Part shown: positions 1 through 6,406 of the stretch, piece after piece
Numbering within the stretch: position 1 is the stretch's first letter
Layout of the letters: every line of letters starts with the position of its first letter
Assembly: GCA_024278715.1 (NCBI GenBank)
Contig: JAJRSN010000055.1
Coordinates: forward strand, 1 to 10,254
DNA: 10,254 nucleotides
Direction: 5' to 3'
Source of the DNA: Calditrichota bacterium
GTDB taxonomy: Bacteria > Calditrichota > Calditrichia > Calditrichales > Calditrichaceae
The notes under the pieces: generated by a model
Databases searched by the model: none
Told to the model about the DNA's origin: nothing
What the model saw: only the letters and a program-made list of their open reading frames with translations
Position numbers and translations under genes: made by a program

Positions 1-767
1 AACCCCGAAAAACGCTGCACATCCGTAAATTCCGGTTGATGAATGATATTATTGGTCCCGTGAAGCCAAAAATTTTCATAGCGCGAAAAATCAAAAATCC
101 GATCCGCCGTTTTCGCAAAAAAGCGCACAAGACCCGTCTTCTCAGACTTCATGTCTGCCATTACATGCGAAAAGGAATTCTTGATTTCCTGCAACGTTTT
201 TCCGTGAAAACGCCGATTTATCTTCCGCGCCAGATGGTGCAAATCTTCGCGATCAACCTTATGATTCACTTCAACAAGGATGGTTCTTACCTGCTGATCC
301 TTAACCGTTAAAATAACCATCACCCTGTTAGAAGCCACCGGCAAAAGATGAATACGTTCCAGCACGGCTTCGTAAAACTTCGGCGTGACTATAATGCCGA
401 TCTGCTTGGAAATTTTGGCAAGAACGGTAGCCACCTTGCCCATAAACAACTGAACATCGCCGTCGTATTCCCTGATGGCTTCTTCCATTATTTTTTCCTG
501 CCGCTCGGTCAGCCGGCTCTTTTTCAACAACTCGTTCACATAAACACGATAGCCCGCGGAAGTCGGAATGCGCCCGGCGGATGTGTGCGGCTGCATCAAA
601 AGCCCCTTCTCTTCCAAACTCGCCATAATTCTGCGAACCGACGCCGCTTTTAAATTGATTTTGATTTTTTGCGCAATTTGAGAAGAACCCACGGGCGCAG
701 CAGTGTCAATAAATTCTTGAATTACCGACCTGAGTATCTGCTTTTCACGATCTGTTAAATTTACCAT
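1..767 (-). CDS. hrcA: Heat-inducible transcription repressor HrcA (partial, C-terminus outside the window)
   Basis: HrcA represses chaperone operons (groESL, dnaK) and is itself kept active by GroEL. I translated this frame directly: it opens with MVNLTDREKQILRSVI and stays open for 255 residues to the window edge, so perhaps 80-100 C-terminal residues are missing compared with the usual ~340. Residues 1-80 form the winged helix: the APVGSSQIA segment (24-32), the recognition-helix region (about 42-53) and the family hallmark PHTSAGRIPTSAGYRVYV (60-77). Near residues 238-252 lies the second hallmark, HGTNN followed by QPEF, of the C-terminal dimerisation/GAF-like part. The start is ATG at 765-767, preceded by a weak CGGAAAA ribosome site. 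Odd point: the recognition helix reads ASVRRIMASLEE where the family normally has ATIRNEMADLEE. Identity is secure; operator specificity is open. The usual grpE-dnaK-dnaJ neighbours, if present, would lie beyond the left edge. Confidence 0.95.
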   Translation of the reverse strand, partial: MVNLTDREKQILRSVIQEFIDTAAPVGSSQIAQKIKINLKAASVRRIMASLEEKGLLMQPHTSAGRIPTSAGYRVYVNELLKKSRLTERQEKIMEEAIREYDGDVQLFMGKVATVLAKISKQIGIIVTPKFYEAVLERIHLLPVASNRVMVILTVKDQQVRTILVEVNHKVDREDLHHLARKINRRFHGKTLQEIKNSFSHVMADMKSEKTGLVRFFAKTADRIFDFSRYENFWLHGTNNIIHQPEFTDVQRFSG

Positions 768-780
768 TTTTCCGTTGAAC

Positions 781-812
781 GATAAATTTAAAGTCCGAAT
801 ATAAAATTTATC
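781..812. repeat. Perfect 9-bp inverted repeat over the hrcA -10 box (candidate operator)
   Basis: GATAAATTT (781-789) and its exact reverse complement AAATTTATC (804-812) are separated by 14 bases that contain the -10 hexamer and the likely transcription start. The known HrcA operator CIRCE is TTAGCACTC-N9-GAGTGCTAA; neither that sequence nor its 9-base spacing is present. The arms are AT-rich, so chance occurrence is possible, but the position is where an autoregulatory operator would be expected. That it binds HrcA is inference. Confidence 0.4.
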
Positions 813-827
813 ACGTTTAGTTGTCAA
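798..827 (-). promoter_or_regulatory. Probable sigma-70-type promoter of hrcA
   Basis: On the minus strand a perfect -35 hexamer TTGACA (822-827) is followed after 18 bases by TATATT (798-803), or after 17 bases by TTATAT (799-804). Transcription would begin at about 790, leaving a 5' leader of roughly 25 bases before the hrcA ATG. This is the best promoter match in the window and sits in the expected place. Its -10 box lies inside the inverted repeat at 781-812, which suggests repressor control. Confidence 0.65.
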
Positions 828-933
828 GTTAGCCCATTTCAGGTAATATTTCAACTTTAGTAAAACATTAACGCATTCTTTATGCAATTTGTTCGTTAAT
901 CAAAAACTTTGAATCCGTCCGTTTGATAATCTC

Positions 934-954
934 GAAAAAAGTGCGCCGTACTTT
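934..954 (-). terminator. Weak candidate terminator downstream of ftsX
   Basis: On the minus strand AAAGT (950-954) pairs with ACTTT (938-942) around a 7-base GC-rich loop and runs into a T6 tract. The stem is only 5 bp with one GC pair, and it lies about 170 bases past the ftsX stop, so it is weak. It is the only hairpin plus T-run seen in this gap on that strand. Confidence 0.25.
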
Positions 955-1124
955 AACTTTATCCGGATTATCGTATAATTAAGCGTTTCCCCGATCCGTA
1001 AGTTCATCCTTTTTAAGATTTCATCAAAATTTTTTTTACATCAATACCTTAATGATCTTTCCGGTATAAAGTTAGATCAACCCGTTAAATGAAAGTTACA
1101 GTTATTTTAATCAGCCGCAATGAA

Positions 1125-1985
1125 TTAAATCAATTTATTCAGATGTTTGTTCAAACTTATCTGACTGGAAACAAATCCGATAAAAACCCCCAAGCCGAGA
1201 ATCAAACCGTAAATTTCGGGAGCTTCTATTACGCCCGAGTACAGCCAGCGGCGGACAATCTGAATTAAAGCAAAAATAAACGCATTCGCTAAAATGCCGC
1301 CCATTATGCCGTAAAAAATCCCCTCAACAAGAAAAGGGCGACGAATAAACGATTTTTTAGCGCCGACAAGTTCCATGATTTCGATGATCTCACGACGGGC
1401 GTAAATTATTAAGCGAATGGAATTGTGAATTAAGATAATCGCCACAATAAGAAGCAGCAGCCCCAGACCGCCGATAATCAGATAAATGATCGTGACATAG
1501 CGGTCGATCAACTGCAAAAATCCCTGAGCATAAACGACGTCGGTTATTCCGTCCAATTTTTTTATTTTGTGCGATAAGTTTGCAATCGCCAAAGCATTAC
1601 GATGGGTTGATTTTAGATGGATTACACAAGAAGGAGGAAGCGGGTTTGTTCCCAAAACTTCGACAACATCGCGTCCGAATTCCTTTTTAAATCTCAATGC
1701 CGCTGCTTCTTTGGAAATGTAATCAACTCTTTCCACTCCGTCCATCTGCCGTATTTTGTTTACCAGCTTCTTCGCTGTAGAATTATTTAGCACGGGTTCA
1801 AAAAAGGCTTCGATTTCAATATTTTTGCGTTTTTCGCCGACCCAGTGATCGATATTAACGGAGACGATGATAAAAAGACCGATCATCATTAGCGCCACGG
1901 TAACCGAGGTGATGGTAATTGCGGTCGCCATCCTGGCGCGCTTAAGACCCTTTAATCCTTCTTTAATACTAAAGCCCAAATTCAT
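1125..1985 (-). CDS. ftsX: Cell division protein FtsX (permease-like subunit of FtsEX)
   Basis: FtsX is the membrane subunit of the FtsEX complex. It does not transport a substrate; it passes ATP-driven shape changes from FtsE to cell-wall hydrolases or their activators outside the membrane. The 286-residue protein has the family layout: a short cytoplasmic N-terminus, TM1 (about 22-44), an extracytoplasmic domain (45-164) with the conserved NPLPPS segment at 114-119, TM2 (165-187), a cytoplasmic loop with RREIIEIMELVGAK (197-210), TM3 (218-243) and TM4 (258-276). Length is normal for the family. The ATG overlaps the ftsE stop in an ATGA, so the two are translationally coupled. No M23 peptidase/EnvC or CHAP hydrolase gene follows it, as happens in some other lineages. 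Assignment is firm. Confidence 0.95.
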   Translation of the reverse strand: MNLGFSIKEGLKGLKRARMATAITITSVTVALMMIGLFIIVSVNIDHWVGEKRKNIEIEAFFEPVLNNSTAKKLVNKIRQMDGVERVDYISKEAAALRFKKEFGRDVVEVLGTNPLPPSCVIHLKSTHRNALAIANLSHKIKKLDGITDVVYAQGFLQLIDRYVTIIYLIIGGLGLLLLIVAIILIHNSIRLIIYARREIIEIMELVGAKKSFIRRPFLVEGIFYGIMGGILANAFIFALIQIVRRWLYSGVIEAPEIYGLILGLGVFIGFVSSQISLNKHLNKLI

Positions 1986-2635
1986 TCTTTTACAATCTCG
2001 CCCTGATCAATTTTGATTATTCGGTGCGGATATTGCTCGATCAGCGACTGATCGTGCGTTGCCATTAAAATTGCCGTGCCCTGCCGATTTATCCGCTCTA
2101 AAATTTCCATAATCTCTTTGGATGTGTGCATGTCCAAATTGCCGGTGGGCTCGTCGGCAAGGATGATAAACGGATCGTTGACGATCGCTCTGGCAATAGC
2201 CACGCGCTGCTGCTCCCCGCCGGAAAGATCATCCGGTAAATTGTTTCTGCGGTGTGCAATATTCACTTCGCTTAGTACGCGCACAACCTTGCGTTTGATT
2301 TCCGAATTTTTTACCCCCGTAGCCCGCAAAGCAAAAGCCACATTTTCATAAACATTGCGATCTCTTAATAGTTTGAAATCCTGAAAGATCACTCCCAATT
2401 CCCGCCTTAAATAGGGAATTTCGTGAGCGCGGATTTTAGCCGAAGAATAATTCCCGACAATCACCATGCCCTGTTCGGGAAAGAGATCCATGTAAATCAA
2501 ACGCAGTATGGTGGATTTTCCGGCGCCGCTTGGTCCCATGATATAAGCGAATTCGCCTTTAAACAAACGGAAAGATATGTCTCTTAAAATTTCCTTCTGA
2601 CCGATACTCACACTCACATTGTAAAATTCAATCAT
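1982..2635 (-). CDS. ftsE: Cell division ATP-binding protein FtsE
   Basis: FtsE is the cytoplasmic ABC ATPase that pairs with FtsX at the division site. All catalytic motifs are present in the 217 residues: Walker A GPSGAGKST (34-42), Q-loop Q85 in IFQDFKLL, signature LSGGEQ (137-142), Walker B IILADE (157-162) with catalytic E162, the D-loop NLD (166-168) and switch histidine H194. The FQDFKLL and DEPTGNLD wording plus the short length are typical of FtsE/LolD-type ATPases, and the adjacent ftsX settles the identity. Its ATG overlaps the stop of the upstream membrane-protein gene (ATGA), and its own stop overlaps the ftsX start in the same way. A GGGAAAAG stretch upstream of the ATG is a plausible ribosome site. 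Confidence 0.96.
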   Translation of the reverse strand: MIEFYNVSVSIGQKEILRDISFRLFKGEFAYIMGPSGAGKSTILRLIYMDLFPEQGMVIVGNYSSAKIRAHEIPYLRRELGVIFQDFKLLRDRNVYENVAFALRATGVKNSEIKRKVVRVLSEVNIAHRRNNLPDDLSGGEQQRVAIARAIVNDPFIILADEPTGNLDMHTSKEIMEILERINRQGTAILMATHDQSLIEQYPHRIIKIDQGEIVKE

Positions 2636-3294
2636 TCGGATTCTTTTCCCGGCTTTTTGAATTGTTTGTACAAAATCTCGAATTCCGTAATAAATTCGCG
2701 CAATTCTTTCATCTTATTCAATTCCGCGTCATCTATTCCGCTATTTAAAATCTGAGTAATAATCTGCTCATAAATTTGATACCTCTTTTCGGGCGACAAA
2801 CCCGCGGAACCTTCGCGAGCCTTTTTAACATAAAGATGCACAATCAAGCCGTCAATCTTTTCCAGGTGATCGTTTTCCAGAACGCCTTCCAGAATCAGTT
2901 CGCGGGCTTCAAAGAGCAGCGCCAGCTTACGGTCTGTGCTGTGTTCGTCGCGAATCTGTTTTAACAACTTGTTCAACCGGTGTTGATCTATCGACTGAAC
3001 TTTTTGCACCCGCCAGTCGGTAAGGTCTTTTTCCGCTTTTTTGCATTGCAGAATTTCGCGCTCGGTTTTGGCAATCTGTCCGGCTCTTTGCAGTGTGCTC
3101 AGAGTATTCTGATATCTTCGCTGAACGGCGTCAATGCTTAACTCCGGTAAAGGCGTATCCATTTCTTCTTCAGCAAGACGCAATAGCACATAGAATAAAG
3201 ATTTCCGGTTTTTCTCCCGAACCCTGAGAGCAAACCAGACAATTCCCGCAAATAAAACTACCAGCAGGACAATAATTTTGATATCAATTATCAT
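2632..3294 (-). CDS. Membrane-anchored helical protein of unknown function, co-translated with FtsE
   Basis: I do not recognise this family. From the ATG at 3292-3294 it is 220 residues: an N-terminal hydrophobic helix (about residues 2-27, IIDIKIIVLLVV onward) followed at once by RVREKNRKS, then a charged, almost entirely helical region rich in Lys, Glu, Arg and Leu, with no recognisable catalytic motif. The positive charges directly after the helix predict an outside N-terminus and a cytoplasmic C-terminal domain, unlike periplasmic FtsEX partners such as EnvC. The frame could begin 45 bases earlier at a GTG (3337-3339); neither start has a clear ribosome site, and I prefer the ATG because it puts the anchor at the N-terminus. 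The stop overlaps the ftsE start in an ATGA. A role as a cytoplasmic partner or regulator of FtsEX is inference from this coupling alone. Confidence 0.8.
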   Translation of the reverse strand: MIIDIKIIVLLVVLFAGIVWFALRVREKNRKSLFYVLLRLAEEEMDTPLPELSIDAVQRRYQNTLSTLQRAGQIAKTEREILQCKKAEKDLTDWRVQKVQSIDQHRLNKLLKQIRDEHSTDRKLALLFEARELILEGVLENDHLEKIDGLIVHLYVKKAREGSAGLSPEKRYQIYEQIITQILNSGIDDAELNKMKELREFITEFEILYKQFKKPGKESE

Positions 3295-3366
3295 GGCGTC
3301 TATTTGATTAAATGAATCTGCCGAAATAACCGACCCCACAAAGAGCCGCGCGTTTTACTCTTTTGC

Positions 3367-4122
3367 TCATTTTCGCTTCAACACAAAATGCGCCCGTTCC
3401 GAAGTTTCCGCCGCCGGCTTCAGGGTAAAGTTACTAAAAACACGTTCTATTTTAAAATTAGTTTTGTGAATAAGCTCGATCCATTGACTTATTTCACGAA
3501 TTTTTTGTTTGTGTTCCTCAAAATAGAATTTTCCGTTAATCCAAATTTTGAACTGATTAACCTGGGTTTGATCCTGTTCACGGTAAAAGCTGAATCGCTC
3601 GTATCCGTTGTAATCATCCGTCATGGCGTTTTCATAATATTTTTTGAAAGCCGTCTTGCACAAATGAGGGGTCACGATATCGAAAATCAGCAAACCACCC
3701 GGTTTCAACACCTGGTAAGTTTGATCAAAAAATTGAAGGACGGCGTTATCTTCATGCAAATAATTAACGGAATCGTACAAAACCAGAACGGCGTCAAAAG
3801 AAAGGGGTTTTAGCGGAATGCTGGTAAAATCGGCGCAAACAAGAGGACTCTTATAAAGTTTGCCCTGCGCCGCTTTTAACATCGAATACGAAAGGTCCAA
3901 CCCGAAAACGCGCCGTCTCATTCCTCCCAAATAGCGCAAAAGGCTGCCGGTTCCGCACGCCAGATCGGCGATATACCGCACCCTGCGATCGGCATATTTA
4001 AAAAGAATTTTCACATAATTAGCCCATTGATAATAATTCACATGCTCCATTACCCGGTCATAATAATAAGCAAGTGCCGAATAGGGGGGAACGCGTTTTT
4101 CAGCCTGATCTATTTTTTCCAT
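3367..4122 (-). CDS. Class I SAM-dependent methyltransferase
   Basis: A 251-residue Rossmann-fold methyltransferase; the substrate cannot be read from the sequence. Motif I is DLACGTGS (53-60), the acidic residue at the end of strand 2 is D76 in GLDLSYSML, motif II-like CADFTSIPL lies at 96-104, FDAVLVLYDSVNYL (109-122) is the strand-4 region, and VLKPGGLLIFDIVTP follows as the usual post-motif. I chose the ATG at 4120-4122 because a GCAGG ribosome site precedes it; a TTG at 4150-4152 would add ten residues. It is the first gene of the unit leading to the membrane protein, ftsE and ftsX, 72 bases upstream of the next ATG (27 from the alternative GTG). The broad family includes small-molecule, quinone and protein methyltransferases. 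A link to division is only suggested by position. Confidence 0.88.
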   Translation of the reverse strand: MEKIDQAEKRVPPYSALAYYYDRVMEHVNYYQWANYVKILFKYADRRVRYIADLACGTGSLLRYLGGMRRRVFGLDLSYSMLKAAQGKLYKSPLVCADFTSIPLKPLSFDAVLVLYDSVNYLHEDNAVLQFFDQTYQVLKPGGLLIFDIVTPHLCKTAFKKYYENAMTDDYNGYERFSFYREQDQTQVNQFKIWINGKFYFEEHKQKIREISQWIELIHKTNFKIERVFSNFTLKPAAETSERAHFVLKRK

Positions 4123-4256
4123 GTTTTGCCTGCAAACTGAGTTTATTTTCAAATCAATAATTTAACAATCTTATTTTAAAGTAGCCCTTTGTTTGTAAAT
4201 ATTGGGATAAAATATTAATTTAGGCTCATGGTTCAACGGAATACCGGAAAGTTTAC
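4123..4256. promoter_or_regulatory. Divergent intergenic region with likely promoters for both directions
   Basis: The methyltransferase-ftsEX unit and the BatA-type gene diverge here, so both promoters should lie in these 134 AT-rich bases. On the minus strand the best pair is TTTACA (4194-4199) and TAAAAT (4173-4178), with a short 15-base spacer. On the plus strand TTGTTT (4189-4194) and TATTAA (4213-4218) are 18 bases apart. Both are mediocre matches. A ribosome site GGAAAG (4246-4251) lies 5 bases before the BatA ATG. Confidence 0.35.
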
Positions 4257-6308
4257 ATGTTAAATTTCATCAACAGCCTTGTTTTACCCGTTCTGGCGGC
4301 GGCTTTAATCCCGTTATTGCTTCATCTTTTAAATCGGAAAAAATTAAAAATTATTCCGTTTAGTTCCGTTCGTTTTTTAAAAGAACTGCAAAGCAAACGC
4401 ATTCGTCAAATTAAACTTTACCAAATACTAATTATTTTATTGCGAATGCTCTTTGTTATCTTTCTGGTTTTAGCCTTTTCGCGTCCCGCCGTCCGCTCGT
4501 TTTTTTTAACTCAATCTTCGAGCGCCAACACGACCGCGGTTTTTATTCTTGATAATTCGTACAGCATGCAGGCGCAAAAGTCCGTTCAGCCTGTCTTCGA
4601 TCAGGCAAAAAACATATTAAAAGACATTTTACAGACTTTTGACGAAAACGACCACATTTCCGTCCTTACCGCCCCGTCGCAAACATCACAACTCTCTGAA
4701 GTCAATTATACTGAATCTGAGGATGTTTCTCAATGGAAAGTCAGTAATTTTTCTCCCGATTATTCGATTCTTTTTCTGAAGGCAAAGGAAATATTCAACA
4801 ATTTTCCCAACTACAATCGTGAATTGTACATCATCAGTGACAACCGCATTCCCCAAAAAGCTGTTAACGATTCCGCCTTGTCCGTTCTTAAAAAACTTAA
4901 CGCGCAAATCTATTTTATTAATCTTGCGCCCAGGGAATCGTTTGACAATGTGAGCATTGACACCGCGTACATAAAAACGCGATTAATCGAACTCAATAAA
5001 CCCGTGGAGCTGTCGGTTATCTTAAAGAACCTCTCCTCCGAAGAGCGGGAAACTTCGGTCAGTTTATTCGAAGACCAAACGCGCCTTGCCATGCAGCTAA
5101 TAAACGTTCCCGCGCAAGGCACAAATCAGGTTTCATTGTATTTTACGCCGTCGCACGGAGGGTTTTACCGTCTGAAAGCGGAGATCGAAGACGACGATCT
5201 TTTAGCCGACAACAATTACTATCTTTCCATGTTCATTCCGGAAAAAATCGAGGTTCTTTACGTGCAAAACCAGCCGCCGATCGAACTAAAAGAAGCGCTG
5301 AACACAATATCGTCGCGAACCAATCTTAACATCAAACAAACCGATTATTCCCGTTGGTACGGCGAAGCCCTTTCCAACTACCAATTGCTCGCGCTAAACG
5401 ATCCGCCTCAAATCACGACAACTTTTCTCGCCCATCTGCAGCAATTTGCCGACGCGGGACGCGATATTATTCTTGTGCCCGGCTTAAAGCTTTCTCCCAC
5501 GGATTACAACCGCTTAACCGAAAGACTTGTCAAAAAGAAATTATTCCTCCAATTAATCAAAGCCAAAGACCCTCGGCAATTTTTCACCTTAAAACAGCCG
5601 AACGGAGAAAACAATTTACTGGCAGGCGTGTTCCTGAATCGCGCGGCGCAAATAAAATGGCCCGAGTTTTACATGTATTTCAAATTAATTTCCTGTCCTC
5701 AGCCTGTTTTGTCTTTTGAGAACAACGATCCCTTTTTGTGCCGGTTAAAAATTAACAAATTCAGTAACTTGTGGATCTTCGGCGGCGGGCTTTCGGCGGA
5801 GTGGAGCCGTTTTCCTTTTGACGGATTGTTTGTGCCTTTTTTGCATCAGTTGTTTACTCTGGCAAGCAACGAAGAGCGGCGGACGCTGAATTTTACCGTG
5901 GGAAGCCCGATTTCGATCTATTTAAACGAATCCGAATTGCAAACCGATTATCAACTGTCGCCTCCGCGCGGAAAGCCTTTTACGATTATCCCCAAACAGA
6001 CAAACCGCGGATTGCGTTTCGATTTTGACGGTTTTAATCAGCCGGGGCACTATCAAATTTTTCAGGGATCAAAATTAGCGCAACTGTTTTCCGTGAATCT
6101 TTCCAAACAGGAATGGGCGGAGCCTTTTGTCGATTTTTCCAAACTCCGCAGCGACCTGATAACCTTTACGCCGAACACTATTTCCAAAAAAGCCATCCAA
6201 AAGGCGCGCATCGGTCAGGAACTGTGGCAGTACTTTTTAGCCTTGGCTCTGCTTATGCTTTTATCGGAAATGTGGCTGATAAAAAAATTAGAGGGTAAAC
6301 CGGTTTGA
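4257..6308 (+). CDS. BatA-type membrane protein with von Willebrand A domain
   Basis: The first 80 residues match the BatA (aerotolerance regulator N-terminal) domain: TM1 (about 5-25), a basic loop with LNRKKLKIIPFSSVRFLKEL, and TM2 (56-76) ending in FSRPAV. A von Willebrand A domain follows, with the metal-site motif DNSYS (D99, S101, S103). Residues ~225-330 look like a beta-sandwich. Residues ~331-540 resemble the class I glutamine-amidotransferase fold (YQLLALNDPP, then GRDIILVPG) but lack a nucleophile-elbow cysteine, so no enzyme activity is expected. A second beta-rich stretch and a C-terminal TM (657-675) complete 683 residues. The basic loop predicts that the large middle part faces the periplasm. 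Bat proteins usually act with a MoxR ATPase and a DUF58 protein; none is in the window. The physiological role of this family is poorly defined, so I give no gene symbol. Confidence 0.9.
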   Translation: MLNFINSLVLPVLAAALIPLLLHLLNRKKLKIIPFSSVRFLKELQSKRIRQIKLYQILIILLRMLFVIFLVLAFSRPAVRSFFLTQSSSANTTAVFILDNSYSMQAQKSVQPVFDQAKNILKDILQTFDENDHISVLTAPSQTSQLSEVNYTESEDVSQWKVSNFSPDYSILFLKAKEIFNNFPNYNRELYIISDNRIPQKAVNDSALSVLKKLNAQIYFINLAPRESFDNVSIDTAYIKTRLIELNKPVELSVILKNLSSEERETSVSLFEDQTRLAMQLINVPAQGTNQVSLYFTPSHGGFYRLKAEIEDDDLLADNNYYLSMFIPEKIEVLYVQNQPPIELKEALNTISSRTNLNIKQTDYSRWYGEALSNYQLLALNDPPQITTTFLAHLQQFADAGRDIILVPGLKLSPTDYNRLTERLVKKKLFLQLIKAKDPRQFFTLKQPNGENNLLAGVFLNRAAQIKWPEFYMYFKLISCPQPVLSFENNDPFLCRLKINKFSNLWIFGGGLSAEWSRFPFDGLFVPFLHQLFTLASNEERRTLNFTVGSPISIYLNESELQTDYQLSPPRGKPFTIIPKQTNRGLRFDFDGFNQPGHYQIFQGSKLAQLFSVNLSKQEWAEPFVDFSKLRSDLITFTPNTISKKAIQKARIGQELWQYFLALALLMLLSEMWLIKKLEGKPV

Positions 6309-6312
6309 TATT

Positions 6313-6332
6313 TTGCGGAAGCGCAATTTTTT
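6313..6332 (+). terminator. Intrinsic terminator after the BatA-type gene
   Basis: TTGCG (6313-6317) and CGCAA (6322-6326) form a 5-bp stem closed by a GAAG tetraloop and followed directly by T6 (6327-6332). It lies 4 bases after the TGA stop. The stem is short, so termination may be partial and the downstream ATPase gene could receive read-through. Confidence 0.6.
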
Positions 6333-6398
6333 GTCCCCGACGAGTTTGAATATTTCCTCCGAAAAAAATTCAACGTAAGACAATCGCAACAAACAGAC

Positions 6399-6403
6399 GA
6401 GGG
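6399..6403 (+). promoter_or_regulatory. Strong ribosome binding site of the ABC-class ATPase gene
   Basis: GAGGG lies 3 bases before the ATG at 6407-6409. The spacing is short, but this is the clearest Shine-Dalgarno sequence in the window, and it fixes the start of the downstream gene. I could not find a convincing promoter in the preceding 66 bases. Confidence 0.6.
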
Positions 6404-6406
6404 ATT

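Larger units (their letters stand above)
768..1124. other. AT-rich intergenic region between ftsX and hrcA
   Basis: This 357-base stretch holds no convincing reading frame or RNA gene. Its hrcA-proximal end carries the promoter and inverted repeat described separately. At the ftsX-proximal end the arms TGATCT (1053-1058) and AGATCA (1074-1079) can pair with a 15-base loop, but no T-run follows on the minus strand, so it is not a standard terminator. A T8 run at about 1030-1037 is also present. The rest shows nothing I can assign. Confidence 0.6.

Noticed and set aside
36..653. Two open frames on the plus strand (36-311 and 348-653)
   Set aside because: They lie antisense to hrcA, whose minus-strand translation matches the family through the whole stretch; their proteins show no recognisable domain.
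768..860. A CIRCE operator upstream of hrcA
   Set aside because: TTAGC occurs in this region, but neither the full TTAGCACTC half-site nor a matching GAGTGCTAA is present on either strand.
3388..3813. A 141-codon open frame on the plus strand
   Set aside because: It is antisense to the methyltransferase, with low-complexity hydrophobic and basic composition and no ribosome site supporting it.
4150..4152. TTG as the methyltransferase start
   Set aside because: An ATG 30 bases downstream has a GCAGG ribosome site at good spacing; the extra ten residues show no family similarity.
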